From assembly GCA_963727845.1 (NCBI GenBank), contig CAVSHI010000001.1, positions 1 to 64,000 on the forward strand: DNA of 64,000 nucleotides, written 5' to 3'. Positions 39,395-48,629 of this stretch are shown here, piece after piece. Both the position numbers and the translations under genes were made by a program. The number at the start of each line of letters is the position of its first letter. The first letter of the stretch is position 1. This DNA is from JBEKTW01 sp963727845. GTDB lineage: Bacteria > Bacteroidota > Ignavibacteria > UBA10030 > SZUA-254. Under the pieces are notes generated by a model. It was not told the DNA's origin, did no database searches, and saw only the letters and a program-made list of their open reading frames with translations.

Positions 39395-40686
39395 GTTTCA
39401 AGTTCCTTGAATAATTCTGATGTTTGTCGTTTGTAGATGCCGATGCCGGACATTGCCGTCCCCAGGAACGTCGCCAGCAAACCCGGCAGGAACCCAATGA
39501 CAAACGTGAAACTCGTAATCCGGGCGCGAACAACGTTGGGTAGCATCATCGTACTGTCTTTCAAGATCGAACCGATATCAAATCCGTGAACCTGCAGGTA
39601 GTAGGCAATCGCGAGCCCGATCGCCGTTCCGGCCACGGAACCGATGAAGCCGATCATCATAGATTCTGTCAGCAGGGAAAGGTAAACGTGCGCCTTGTCT
39701 TCGCCAAGCGCCAGACGGAGGCCGATTTCGCCGTAGCGACGCAGACTTCCCGTCAATCCTGCATTCCAAAGAACAATCGACATAGCGAGCAAAAAAACTC
39801 CGACGATCACGCCTGAGAAAATATCGACATAATCGATATAATCGGATAGCCCGCTCTCGGTCCGGAGCGTCCCCATGATCGGTGCAAATGAAGGAGCATT
39901 CGGTCGCGCCCCGTCCGAAGAATCCTGATGGCGGCCATTGAACTCCGCCGTTATGCTGTTCGCGCGATCTTCGTGATAGAGATCGTCCGTAAAGAACCCC
40001 AGGATTTCTCCCGCACCTCCCTGCATATCCAGCGCCTGCTGGATGTCCGAGATATCGGCAATGACCATTCCTCTGTCCATCGCGACAATCCCGAATCGAA
40101 CCGTGCCCACAACGATAAAGTTCGTCACACTCATACTTCCGTACATTGTCGAGCTGATCAGCGTAACGGTGTCCCCCGGCTGGATGTCGAGTTTTGCCGC
40201 AAGTTCATCGCCGGCCAATATTTCTCCGTGGCTCCGCGGCACACGCCCTTGTACAATTGCATCCCGCATGTTGAGAATCTTCCATTCAGGACTGGCTGCG
40301 GAAAGCAAATCAACCGCCATTCCGCTGACGGGTGCCTGTGCCCTGGTTTCGTGGTGCTCGTCCGGAATATCGAGGAGTCCGCCGAACTTTATTCGCGGAG
40401 TCCACACAAGATTCGGGAAATCGTGCTTCAATCCGGCTATGACCGTATCAATTCCCAGAAGTGCGAGGTCATTCGGAACCTGCTCTGCCTCTTTCGCATA
40501 GGCTTTCGACATAACACGCACGTAGCCGGTGCGATAGTGAGCAGTCGATTGGATCATGCTCGAAATAGCCCCATTGATCCATGCCTGAAGAGACACCACC
40601 AGCATGACGCCGGCAAAAACCGTCAGGAAAGGAAACAACGACCTGGACCGGTCACGCAAGAGACCCTTGAAGAGGAACTTGATCAT
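39391..40686 (-). CDS. ABC transporter permease (MacB/LolC-E type)
   Basis: A 431-aa permease with an N-terminal membrane helix (FPFLTVFAGVMLVVSLQAWI), a large periplasmic domain and three C-terminal helices (FSGVIVGVFLLAMSIVLWNA onward), the FtsX/MacB_PCD layout. The sequence GEIGLRLALGEDKAHV before the third helix is the usual coupling motif. Start ATG 40686 overlaps the stop of the other permease; the frame continues upstream without protein-like sequence and was not used. It works with the second permease and the ATPase, probably moving lipids or lipoproteins to the outer membrane. Confidence 0.9.
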   Translation of the reverse strand: MIKFLFKGLLRDRSRSLFPFLTVFAGVMLVVSLQAWINGAISSMIQSTAHYRTGYVRVMSKAYAKEAEQVPNDLALLGIDTVIAGLKHDFPNLVWTPRIKFGGLLDIPDEHHETRAQAPVSGMAVDLLSAASPEWKILNMRDAIVQGRVPRSHGEILAGDELAAKLDIQPGDTVTLISSTMYGSMSVTNFIVVGTVRFGIVAMDRGMVIADISDIQQALDMQGGAGEILGFFTDDLYHEDRANSITAEFNGRHQDSSDGARPNAPSFAPIMGTLRTESGLSDYIDYVDIFSGVIVGVFLLAMSIVLWNAGLTGSLRRYGEIGLRLALGEDKAHVYLSLLTESMMIGFIGSVAGTAIGLAIAYYLQVHGFDIGSILKDSTMMLPNVVRARITSFTFVIGFLPGLLATFLGTAMSGIGIYKRQTSELFKELET

Positions 40687-41855
40687 GACAGTTTCCCCCT
40701 CAGTGCGTCCACGGGCTTCAGGTGTGCAATCTTTCTCGTCGGCAGGAAGCTGACGATGGTTGTTACAAGGCACACGAGCATCGTTGTGCCGATGACGAGT
40801 GCGGGAGAATAGGCCGGGAAGAGTTTTTCGCCGATCGCAAATCCCATGCTGTCCGCCGCATTGGGGAGCCGAAAGCCGGTGTTTGCTGCAAAGGCAAGGA
40901 GTGGAATTCCATACAGCGCTGCAACCAACGCCGCGAGCATGCTGTGCAGTGCACCTTCCACCGTAAACAACCCGATCACCTTCGTGCGCGTCATCCCCAG
41001 CGCCATGAGTGTTCCCATCTCTTTCCTGCGGCGCCAGATGGACAGCACCTGTGTGTCGAAGATTGCCAGCATCGCAAGGAAGAGGAGAAGCAGGTACAGA
41101 ATGCCTGCGCCGACACTTTTCATCCTCACGAGCGTGTGAAGATCCTGGAGAAGGAATGAAAGATCCTTGAAGTTCCAGTCGGCAATGTTCATCACCGGTG
41201 CCACGCTCTTGTCCAGCACGACGATTGTTGCTTCGTTCTCCATTCGCGTGAGCTGACGGAGCCGATCCAGGGGAATCCATATCTGCTCGTTGTCAATGTC
41301 TTGCACCGTGGACATGAAGACCGCAACAATGTACACATCCCGTACATCGAATGTGCCGTGAACGTCCCGCCATTGGACCGTTATGATGTCTCCCTTCTGT
41401 GCGCCGATGCTGCCGGCCATTCTACTCCCGATAAGAGCCGGGATTCCCTGTGCGCTGTCCCTCAAGAGAGCGGAAGGAATCGAGAGGATTGTCTGGCCCG
41501 GATCTATTCCTTTCAGCAGAACGGATCGGAATCGCCCGTGAGGGTAGATCGTCCCTCCTCGGATAAGAATGGGGGTCGCTTCCTTCCCGGCAACGAGTGA
41601 CTGAAGATCCGGTGGAACGACATTGTGGGCATCCTCCAATGACAACGGGTCGTACGGATCGTACGCCCTTTGCCAGTATTGACCACCTGCATAAAGTGCG
41701 TCGATGGTTGCCCGCTCGACCTGATCGTTCAGTCCGTTATAAAATCCCTGAATGAAAATGATTGCCACGAATGAAAACGAAAGGGCCACGACACTGAGCC
41801 AGGTGCGAAGGCCCGCGCTGAGTATGTTCCGAAGAGCAAGTTTAAGGGTAAGCAT
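40683..41855 (-). CDS. ABC transporter permease (MacB/LolC-E type)
   Basis: A 390-aa permease of the same fold: N-terminal helix (TWLSVVALSFSFVAIIFIQG), periplasmic MacB_PCD-like domain, three C-terminal helices with RRKEMGTLMALGMTRTKVIG between them, and a last KIAHLKPVDALRG coupling end. It pairs with the 431-aa permease as a heterodimer, as LolC and LolE do. It overlaps that gene by 4 bases and follows the ATPase gene by 14. Confidence 0.9.
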   Translation of the reverse strand: MLTLKLALRNILSAGLRTWLSVVALSFSFVAIIFIQGFYNGLNDQVERATIDALYAGGQYWQRAYDPYDPLSLEDAHNVVPPDLQSLVAGKEATPILIRGGTIYPHGRFRSVLLKGIDPGQTILSIPSALLRDSAQGIPALIGSRMAGSIGAQKGDIITVQWRDVHGTFDVRDVYIVAVFMSTVQDIDNEQIWIPLDRLRQLTRMENEATIVVLDKSVAPVMNIADWNFKDLSFLLQDLHTLVRMKSVGAGILYLLLLFLAMLAIFDTQVLSIWRRRKEMGTLMALGMTRTKVIGLFTVEGALHSMLAALVAALYGIPLLAFAANTGFRLPNAADSMGFAIGEKLFPAYSPALVIGTTMLVCLVTTIVSFLPTRKIAHLKPVDALRGKLS

Positions 41856-41869
41856 GGTTCGCCTCCCGG

Positions 41870-42574
41870 TCAGGAGTTCTTCCCGAGGTTTTCATCCTTC
41901 GACACCCTTCCATCAACCAGAGTAACCTTCCGCCTGAGGTACGCGATGACTTTGTCATCGTGCGTCGCAAAAACGAATGTCGTGTTGAGGTCTTTGTTCA
42001 ATTGCACCATCGTTTTCATGATATGGTGTGAATTCGCGGCATCAAGGTTGGCTGTGGGTTCATCGGCCAACACGAGCTCCGGTTTTTTCACCATGGCTCT
42101 CGCAATAGCAACGCGCTGACTTTGTCCGCCGGAAAGCTGCGACGGCCTCGAATCAGCCCGGTCGGCAAGACCGACCCATTCCAATGCTTCTTGAACAAGC
42201 TGCTTCCGGCGCGCCGCTTCCACATCCTGCAATAGCAGAGGGAATTCGACGTTCTCGTAGACGGTATAGACAGGAAGTAAATTGAACGTTTGAAAAATGA
42301 ATCCGATGTGCTTGTTGCGGAGACCGGCCGCCTCCTTGTGCGAGAGGGATTCTACCTTGCGCCCCAGCACCTCCGCACTCCCGCTTGTCGGCACGTCCAG
42401 AGCTCCCATGATGTTGAGCAGGGTGGTCTTGCCCGAGCCGCTCGGACCGACGAGACCCACAAATTCTCCTCGATCCACAGAGAGATTGATCTGATCGAGC
42501 GCTATCAGGTCCGTCTGACCAAGTGCGTAAATTTTATCAAGGTTTTCGGTTGTTATCAGTGATGAATTCCGCAT
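41870..42574 (-). CDS. ABC transporter ATPase (LolD/MacB type)
   Basis: A 234-aa ATPase with Walker A GPSGSGKTT, Q-loop FIFQTFNLLP, signature LSGGQSQRVAIARAM, Walker B LVLADEPTANLD and the switch His in FATHD. It belongs to the LolD/MacB subfamily. ATG 42574 starts the normal N-terminus (MRNSSLITTENLDKIYALGQ); a longer frame to 42802 overlaps the upstream gene and is not protein-like. It powers the two permeases encoded downstream. Confidence 0.92.
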   Translation of the reverse strand: MRNSSLITTENLDKIYALGQTDLIALDQINLSVDRGEFVGLVGPSGSGKTTLLNIMGALDVPTSGSAEVLGRKVESLSHKEAAGLRNKHIGFIFQTFNLLPVYTVYENVEFPLLLQDVEAARRKQLVQEALEWVGLADRADSRPSQLSGGQSQRVAIARAMVKKPELVLADEPTANLDAANSHHIMKTMVQLNKDLNTTFVFATHDDKVIAYLRRKVTLVDGRVSKDENLGKNS

Positions 42575-42587
42575 TTTTTGAAACCCG

Positions 42588-43769
42588 CTAATGATTGAAC
42601 ACCACGATAATTTGAACTCCCGTCCCCGCAAACGCATTACCCCCAGCCTGAAAGCGATAAATCTGCGCGGTCTCGGGATTCCAGAATCCGAGCAGATACA
42701 TACTCCAATTGTCGTACTTCCGCTGCCAAGTGACGATCCGATACCACTCCCGGTTTCTCCAGTCCCGATAGAGAACAGTCGACACTTGATCGAGAATACC
42801 AACCGGATAATTCATCGTCAATCCGGAAAAACCCAGACCGTCCGCTGAACCGAAAGGATCCGCGGGATTCTCCATCCCAAAATATTCCGTCGCAACATAT
42901 AAACCGCTGCCGACAGAGAAGGTGTAATCTCCTCCAACCGTCCATTGTCGCTGATATTTCATCCCGGGGATGGTTGTCTCCTCGTGGATGAGAGCGCCCT
43001 CGAACCAGATGCCGATGCCGAGGTTCCATTTTCCATCCAATCCAAGCCTGTCTTCCGGAATATTCGGATTCGCAATATTAGACGCGGGAGATAGAAGTGG
43101 ACTCACATCTACCCGCCTGTGATGATACGTCACGCCTATTTCTCCGGTCCACAATTCTGACTGTGCTCTCCCGCCGTATTCAACCGTTCTCCTTTCCGTA
43201 GGGGCCAGCTCCCATCCCTTTGTGTCGTTGTTGCCATACAGACACCACAGCCAGATGTTGGCATTGTCCTGGAAGTAGTATCGAGTAAGGACGCCGTAGA
43301 CTCCGTCCGTGAGCTGAAGCGGATCTCTCGGATCGATCCGGTCGAACCACATCAGCGGCCGGAACAAAAGCGCCGACCCAAAATTGATTTTCTGGAGACC
43401 GAACCGTGCTTCAAATCTGAGCGTTGATACCCTGAACCACGCGCGATACAGTTTGACTTCGCTTTCGTATGACGCTTGTTGATCTTTTGCGTACTGTGCC
43501 GTCTCGAAGGCGTTGAGCGACAATTCCATGTTGGCATCCAGGCCGCCCCCCAGTGATTGCATGGCTGCAAAGTCCGGAATGTAGCGAAGACCTATCTGCG
43601 AGGCGGGAGAATCTCCCGGATTGCCGAGAAGCCATCCCGAAGCCTGACCGTGAAGCTCCTCAGTTTGTGATCGGACCGTCTGTGCCATGGTTATTGCAAT
43701 CACGCACAGCACAAAATATCTGGTACTGTTGGACACTCTCTTGTTGCAATATCTGTATTTTAGTCCCAT
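42588..43769 (-). CDS. outer-membrane beta-barrel protein
   Basis: A 393-aa protein with a signal peptide (RYFVLCVIAITMAQTVRSQ within the first 35 residues) and many alternating aromatic strands ending in a C-terminal GTGVQIIVVFNH, the signature of an outer-membrane barrel. It is the first gene of the ATPase-permease-LolA-like operon and likely the outer-membrane receiver or exit of that export system. No ligand can be named. Confidence 0.75.
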   Translation of the reverse strand: MGLKYRYCNKRVSNSTRYFVLCVIAITMAQTVRSQTEELHGQASGWLLGNPGDSPASQIGLRYIPDFAAMQSLGGGLDANMELSLNAFETAQYAKDQQASYESEVKLYRAWFRVSTLRFEARFGLQKINFGSALLFRPLMWFDRIDPRDPLQLTDGVYGVLTRYYFQDNANIWLWCLYGNNDTKGWELAPTERRTVEYGGRAQSELWTGEIGVTYHHRRVDVSPLLSPASNIANPNIPEDRLGLDGKWNLGIGIWFEGALIHEETTIPGMKYQRQWTVGGDYTFSVGSGLYVATEYFGMENPADPFGSADGLGFSGLTMNYPVGILDQVSTVLYRDWRNREWYRIVTWQRKYDNWSMYLLGFWNPETAQIYRFQAGGNAFAGTGVQIIVVFNH

Positions 43770-43845
43770 CTCGAGACCAGCATATCGAGAAGATGGTCCT
43801 TGATCGCGTCGATCGGAAACAACTCAGGCGCGATGGTGTAGTTCG

Positions 43846-43950
43846 CTGATTGAAGTGCCTATAACGTAGTAAATTTTCAATTAATTTTCAATCCCCCCAC
43901 AACGCTCTATTATATGTCGGCCCGGTGATCATTCCACGCAAAGTATGACT
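43846..43950. repeat. dispersed non-coding repeat, copy 2
   Basis: It begins CTGATTGAAGTGCCTATAAC and ends GCAAAGTATGACT, closely matching 28136-28239 in the same orientation, 15.7 kb away. The surrounding 43770-43999 has no gene. Confidence 0.75.
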
Positions 43951-43999
43951 CGCGGGTTCTCCAAACATCGAGAAGACTCCTCGGTCAAACAGTCTCAGA

Positions 44000-44704
44000 T
44001 CAGGGCTTTTCTTGTTCCGGTGTCACGGGCGTCCAGCATCCGGGTGAGTCATTTCTTGAATTGCTCACCATCGTAGATACGGGATAGGCCTTCATCTTGC
44101 TTGCAGGATACGGGACAAGTAGTGTCTTGAGTTCACCAGTGTCGATGTTGTCCGGGTCGAGCCAACGCGCGTAGTCTTTGTTGTGCAGTATCACCGGCAT
44201 CCGATGATGGATCTCCTTGAGCAAATCATTCGGCTCGGTGGTAATGATGGTGAACGTGGGGAATTCTTCGCCTTCGTTATTCTTCCAGATGGAAAACAGC
44301 CCGGCAAACATGAATGGCTTTTCGTCCCGCATGCGGATGCACATCGGTTGTTTCTCCTTGTCCGATATTTTCTTCCATTCATAAAACGCCTCCGCGGGTA
44401 TCAGACATCTGTTGCCTTTGAAATATGGACTGAAGATCTTGCTCTTCTTGAGTGTTTCCGATTTCGCATTGAACGTCGAGAAATTCACTTTCCCGTCCTT
44501 TGACCAGTGCGGTACAAGCCACCATTGCATCGGCTGCACGACCAGTTCACCGCCTCGAATATAGACAACAGGCATCATTTGTGTCGGTGAGGCATTGTAG
44601 CGGGGAAGGAGCTTAAAGGGCTGTCCTAGCTCCCGCATTTTCGTCATTTGAGTGCCGGTAAGGAAAATCTCCTTCCCGTTGACAAGAGCGTATCGTCCGC
44701 ACAT
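44000..44704 (-). CDS. SRAP (HMCES/YedK-type) DNA-protein crosslink protein
   Basis: A 234-aa SOS-response-associated peptidase-family protein. It begins MCGRYAL, so Cys2 is exposed after Met removal and forms the thiazolidine link with abasic sites in single-stranded DNA. Other key residues are Asn in YNASPTQ, Glu in IPAEAFYEWK and His in EIHHRMPVIL. Length is normal. It protects abasic sites at replication forks. The gene stands alone, 15 bases after the GH172 gene on the same strand. Confidence 0.94.
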   Translation of the reverse strand: MCGRYALVNGKEIFLTGTQMTKMRELGQPFKLLPRYNASPTQMMPVVYIRGGELVVQPMQWWLVPHWSKDGKVNFSTFNAKSETLKKSKIFSPYFKGNRCLIPAEAFYEWKKISDKEKQPMCIRMRDEKPFMFAGLFSIWKNNEGEEFPTFTIITTEPNDLLKEIHHRMPVILHNKDYARWLDPDNIDTGELKTLLVPYPASKMKAYPVSTMVSNSRNDSPGCWTPVTPEQEKP

Positions 44705-44719
44705 AAATTATCCCCGCCT

Positions 44720-46318
44720 TTATTGAAGAAGCTTTCGCTTCTTGTTCCAGCGCTCGCGGAGTCTTACGGAATCGAATCCCAGGTAATTTCCCTTTGAAAG
44801 CGGATTTTTTCCGACACACTCCAGGCGTATCGTGTGTTGTCCGGCGGAAAGCTTAAAGCTCCCGAGATAAACTTCTTTCACCGCCAGGTCCTTCGAATAG
44901 AAATCAAAGTCCCTCGTCTTCTGACCGGCCATGTAATCCGGAGGCTGGCCGGCGATCTGCCCGTCGAGGAATATCCGGTAAATGCCGTAATCATCCGCAT
45001 AGGTAAAGCGGAAAATCAAACCGCGATATTCTTCCTTTTCGACGTTGAACTCAAGTTCGAGAAGCGGCTGTTCGCCCGCAGGCATGAAGAAGATCTGACC
45101 GTCGCCGGTCCAGTCATATCCTTTCTGGAGATCAACGACACCCGGTGAATGTTTCGCCGAGTCTATCATCGTTTTTCCCTGGATGGCGATATCGAGGTTG
45201 GGAAGAGTGCGGCCGGCCAGGGTCGGGATCGGAGCGAACCGCTTCGGTTGTCCGACCTGGTACCAGAAAGCAACGGTCGCCATGTCGTCTTCGCGCTCCA
45301 CATGGCCCTCGACCTTTCCGCTCTCTGTTTCGTCATCGCTCATCCATCCTTTGTGTTCTATCTCAAAACGAAGCGATGTCGTAAACCGGACGGGGTCGGC
45401 GATGTGCCAGCGGTAAAGACAGTATTCCACGCCGAGGTCTTCAAAATCACTGCTCATGTAGGTGCATCCATAGTACGGAAAGAGAGCTTCGTTCAATCCC
45501 CAGGCCATGAGAAAATAATCCTCCGTTCCCGTACCCTGGATCGTCGGTTTTTTCTCACCGTCGACGTAGAATTTCGGATCGCCTTCGCCAAACCAGAACG
45601 GGCTTCTGGAACGAACGGACATCACGGTTCCGACGTAATGACCCTGACCCTCGGCATCGAGAATGAGATAATCCGTGCCCGTCTTTTCAGGAAACTCGTT
45701 GCGGTACTGGGCGCAGAAGTAAGGGGTTTTTTCGGGAATGCTGTCTCCCTCCGTGTAGTCGATGTGGTAATAAAAACTCCGGACGTTTTTCTGACTCTCG
45801 TTCGTGACGGTAATACGAGCGTGTTTGGCGAAAGGCATTTGCCAGTAGCAATTGTACGCGTCGCCGCCTTCAACCTGCACGGGAACGGACCGGATTTCGC
45901 TGCGGCGACCGAACCCTGCGGCGAAGAAATCTCCGAGGGGAGCTTCAACCGCCGGGTCTTTCCCGTCGTCCCAGTACATTCGAAGGACGATTTCGTCCGG
46001 ACGCGCGGAGCCATTGGCTTCCAGCCAGTTGGGCCGTGCCTCGTTGAAGGTTAGCCAGATGTGCCGGATGACCGCCGGTCCCTTGATATCGGCGAGGACT
46101 TTTGTCTCGCCGGGGGTAATGTACTTGATGCGGTCCGCGTTGCTGTTGGGATCCGGATCGGCGGAGGTAACTGCCCTCGAACGGCCGGGCTGGATATGCA
46201 TCAAATCGGGAAGATCCTGGGCCAATAGCAGGGATGTCTGGAGCAATACTGCTGCTAGGATCCAGAACGCTCGCGTCGTCGCAAAGGGGATGCTGAGTCT
46301 GGCAAGGATTCTTTTCAT
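44720..46318 (-). CDS. GH172 (DUF2961) glycoside hydrolase
   Basis: A 532-aa secreted protein. The signal peptide ends near residue 33 (ILAAVLLQTSLLLAQ). The DUF2961 domain follows, with GPAVIRHIWLTF, EAPLGDFFAAGFG, IQGTGTEDYF and a C-terminal jelly-roll end. DUF2961 proteins are now family GH172, which includes difructose-dianhydride enzymes and D-arabinofuranosidases; the natural substrate here is unknown. The Glu residues in EAPLGDFF and TGTEDYF are at positions used by the family. It fits the sugar-degrading theme of the later region. Confidence 0.88.
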   Translation of the reverse strand: MKRILARLSIPFATTRAFWILAAVLLQTSLLLAQDLPDLMHIQPGRSRAVTSADPDPNSNADRIKYITPGETKVLADIKGPAVIRHIWLTFNEARPNWLEANGSARPDEIVLRMYWDDGKDPAVEAPLGDFFAAGFGRRSEIRSVPVQVEGGDAYNCYWQMPFAKHARITVTNESQKNVRSFYYHIDYTEGDSIPEKTPYFCAQYRNEFPEKTGTDYLILDAEGQGHYVGTVMSVRSRSPFWFGEGDPKFYVDGEKKPTIQGTGTEDYFLMAWGLNEALFPYYGCTYMSSDFEDLGVEYCLYRWHIADPVRFTTSLRFEIEHKGWMSDDETESGKVEGHVEREDDMATVAFWYQVGQPKRFAPIPTLAGRTLPNLDIAIQGKTMIDSAKHSPGVVDLQKGYDWTGDGQIFFMPAGEQPLLELEFNVEKEEYRGLIFRFTYADDYGIYRIFLDGQIAGQPPDYMAGQKTRDFDFYSKDLAVKEVYLGSFKLSAGQHTIRLECVGKNPLSKGNYLGFDSVRLRERWNKKRKLLQ

Positions 46319-47174
46319 GATCAGTCTTCCTTTTCCGTATGTGGTAAGTGAACTTCACTGGATATTACGATATAAATTCATAAATGACAAACTATGCGGG
46401 AAGGAGAGGTAGTGGGGTTGAGGGTTGTGGCGGAGCAAGCTCTCGTTCCCCAATTCCATTTGGGTGCGTTAGCGACGACATTCTACCACACAGTACAAGG
46501 AAGCCAGTGTGCTTGAAAGGAGCTCCGCCCCCCGATATGCCAATCATACGCCCAACCAGACTAACCCGTCTTTGCGAGGAGTCCCGCCCTGAGTTTGTCT
46601 CCGGCAGAGGCGGATGCGCCTCCGGTGCGGAAGGGCGGGACGAAGCAATCTAGACGAGGCAAACAGAGCGCAAGGCCGTCTACGTTCAGATTGCTTCGCT
46701 CGTCCGAAAGAACGGACTTCGCTCGCAAAGACAGGTGGGCTTTTACTCGTTCCCAAATTCCATTTGGGAACGTACCGGGCAAGTGGTCGGGAGTACGCCT
46801 GTCCGCCTTCTTTCTGGCGGAACTCCCTCCCAGCTTTGCAGTTCGGAGCAGGCCAGTACGTATTCTCCCCTTGCACCATTTATGGGGAAGAGGAGGTGTA
46901 AGGGTTCACCCACCGAAGGTGGACTTGTCCACCGCAGGTGGGGGATGAGGGTTATCCCGGCCATTTGGAGATGTCCCCAGCGCTTCGGCAAAAGCAGGGT
47001 ACCCTTCTTGACATTTTGATATTATTTCGCTACTATAAGAAAATTCTGTGTTTCCTTGCCGCATTTCTGGATCGAGCGCGGGCACATCCCCGATTCTGTT
47101 CGTTTCAGGATATGTTCCAATTCGATTCTTTTTTAGTGGGTAAAATCAGTATTCATTGTTGAAGGATAGATTCC
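46319..47174. other. repeat-rich non-coding region
   Basis: About 850 bases of palindromic and dispersed-repeat DNA with no supported gene. It includes imperfect (46444-46468) and perfect (46748-46772) versions of a palindrome around TTCCCAAATTCCATTTGGGA, CCCGCC/GGCGGG blocks near 46588-46640 like the insert in the kinase leader (34620-34719), and a CCACCGAAGGTGG/CCACCGCAGGTGG pair near 46911-46942. Many frames cross it in all directions, none with family resemblance. Confidence 0.6.
46748..46772. repeat. 25-bp palindrome
   Basis: CGTTCCCAAAT and ATTTGGGAACG are perfect inverted repeats around TCC. An imperfect copy lies at 46444-46468. This type of short palindrome is often dispersed through a genome. 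Confidence 0.65.
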
Positions 47175-47861
47175 ATGTTGGAAAAGCCAGTTTCCTTGCG
47201 GATTCTTTTTGCCGAGGATGACGACGCTCTCAGGTCGGCTTTGAGCGCGATCCTCATCGCCGATGCAGGCCACCGCGTCGAAGGCTGTGCATCGGGAGAA
47301 GAGGCGATTGAGCTCCTCAAGCAGCAGCAATTTGATATCGTGGTCCTCGATCATAAAATGCCCGGACTCACCGGTCTCAATGTGTTGCAGTGGATGCATG
47401 AACAAAAAATGGAAACCCCGGTGGTGATGTTGACAGGTGCGGGAACGGAGGTGATTGCAGTCGAGGCGATGAAGCTCGGCGCCTACGACTACGTCAGAAA
47501 AGAACACGTCGAGATCGAACATCTCCCCATCATTCTTAACGGGGTCTACGAGCGATATCTTTTCAAGAAAGAACGCGAGTATATCACGCGCGCCGAGCAG
47601 AGGAACCTGGAGCTGATGGATACGTTCAGGGAAACGGTTTCATCCGTTACCGCCATACTGGAAAGCGTCCTGGAGACAATGTCGACAAATCTGGAGACGT
47701 ACGAACGGGAGCTGGATCGCCACATTGAGACGGAAGGACATAAGCAGCTGGTCGATGCGTTCGCCAGGATAAAACAGGACCACAGCGTCATCGCGTTTGC
47801 AATGAGTCTCTCCTTCACTCGGCGACTGCCTTGTATGAAACATTCAGAACGGAGAACGTAA
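47175..47861 (+). CDS. response regulator (receiver plus helical output)
   Basis: A 228-aa protein. The receiver domain (about 8-125) has the acidic pair in FAEDDDALR, the phosphate acceptor Asp in VLDHKMPG, Thr in VVMLTGAG and Lys near YDYVRKE. A long helical region follows with no DNA-binding motif. The last residues (SFTRRLPCMKHSERRT) look out of frame: the neighbouring frame reads ALYETFRTENVKSRQEIENV and ends at TAG 47898-47900, so a frameshift near 47815 may have altered the C-terminus. No histidine kinase gene is adjacent. Confidence 0.82.
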   Translation: MLEKPVSLRILFAEDDDALRSALSAILIADAGHRVEGCASGEEAIELLKQQQFDIVVLDHKMPGLTGLNVLQWMHEQKMETPVVMLTGAGTEVIAVEAMKLGAYDYVRKEHVEIEHLPIILNGVYERYLFKKEREYITRAEQRNLELMDTFRETVSSVTAILESVLETMSTNLETYERELDRHIETEGHKQLVDAFARIKQDHSVIAFAMSLSFTRRLPCMKHSERRT

Positions 47862-48011
47862 AGTCACGGCAGGAGATTGAGAACGTAGTCTCTCCGTAGA
47901 GGATTCCGCCTTCGTCCCTGCGGGACTTCGGCGGATTCTCAAAATGACGAACGAGTCAGCCCCCTCGACTCGCTTCGCTCGCTCGGGATCTAACTCGTGT
48001 CATTTTGGAAG

Positions 48012-48084
48012 TAGCCCCAACGGGAATCGAACCCGTATTTCAGCCTTGAGAGGGCTGCGTCCTAAACCGTTAGACGATGGGGCC
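48012..48084 (-). tRNA. tRNA-Glu(CTC)
   Basis: A cloverleaf on the minus strand: acceptor GGCCCCA/TGGGGCT, D arm with GTCTAACGGTTTAGGAC, anticodon stem CAGCC/GGCTG with loop CTCTCAA (anticodon CTC), T arm ACGGG/CCCGT with TTCGATT. CCA is not encoded. Confidence 0.95.
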
Positions 48085-48220
48085 GGTTAGTATCTCTCCC
48101 TTTTCAGTGTTTCCATCCCTAAGATAAGAGAAATCCTTGAGATAATCAAAGTCATCGGCCGGCTTTCTCCATACCGTGCGCGTCTCCGGATTGTTTCCGA
48201 GGTTGCTTCGGAAAAACAAC

Positions 48221-48527
48221 AACCCGGCCATCGGGAGAAATGACCGGGTTGCGTCTATGAGGATGACACCCATGGAGGGGAATAGGCATCACCCTCTTCG
48301 ATTACTATTTTATAAAGGAGTTCTCCGGTCTGCCCAACACCGGGCAAACCGAATCACATTGCTACATATTTTCAACAACCGGGATTTACGAATAGTTCCG
48401 GGTCCTGGCAGTTTCCGGGAGGGAATAATCGGGAGCGCCGCGCCTTCCCGATGCGGAGAATGTCGCTCCATGCGCAATTTTGCGGAACGACTCCTGATGC
48501 CCCGGCCCAGTTGAATCACGGGCCGGA
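48221..48527 (-). ncRNA. candidate structured RNA
   Basis: No gene is supported between tRNA-Glu and the GH20 gene, but the stretch holds four strong hairpins: AACCCGG/CCGGGTT (48221-48250), TGCCC/GGGCA (48331-48346), ATCGGGA/TCCCGAT (48428-48452) and CCGGCCC/GGGCCGG (48502-48526). On the minus strand the first one is followed by TTGTTGTTTTT, like a terminator, so a transcript from about 48530 down to 48215 is plausible. It does not match tmRNA, RNase P or SRP signatures that I can recognise. It may instead be repeat DNA. Confidence 0.35.
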
Positions 48528-48629
48528 GAATACTATATTAGCATCATTCAAATTGTTGAAAACGAATCTTGTCCCACGAGCTTTAGCTCGTGCGATCTGA
48601 ACGCCCTTGGTCGACCATCACGATTAAAA

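Noticed and set aside
40687..41280. N-terminal extension of the 431-aa permease
   Set aside because: The frame stays open but overlaps the other permease completely and reads as non-protein sequence; ATG 40686 starts the normal membrane helix.
42575..42802. N-terminal extension of the ABC ATPase
   Set aside because: It overlaps the barrel gene and is Gly/Ser/Arg-rich; the ATPase fold starts right after ATG 42574.
46384..47019. Several 70-117 aa frames on both strands
   Set aside because: They are translations of palindromic repeats; frames occur on both strands at once and share no protein families.
48070..48273. 67-aa minus-strand frame over tRNA-Glu
   Set aside because: It runs through the tRNA gene and a hairpin, so it cannot be a real protein.
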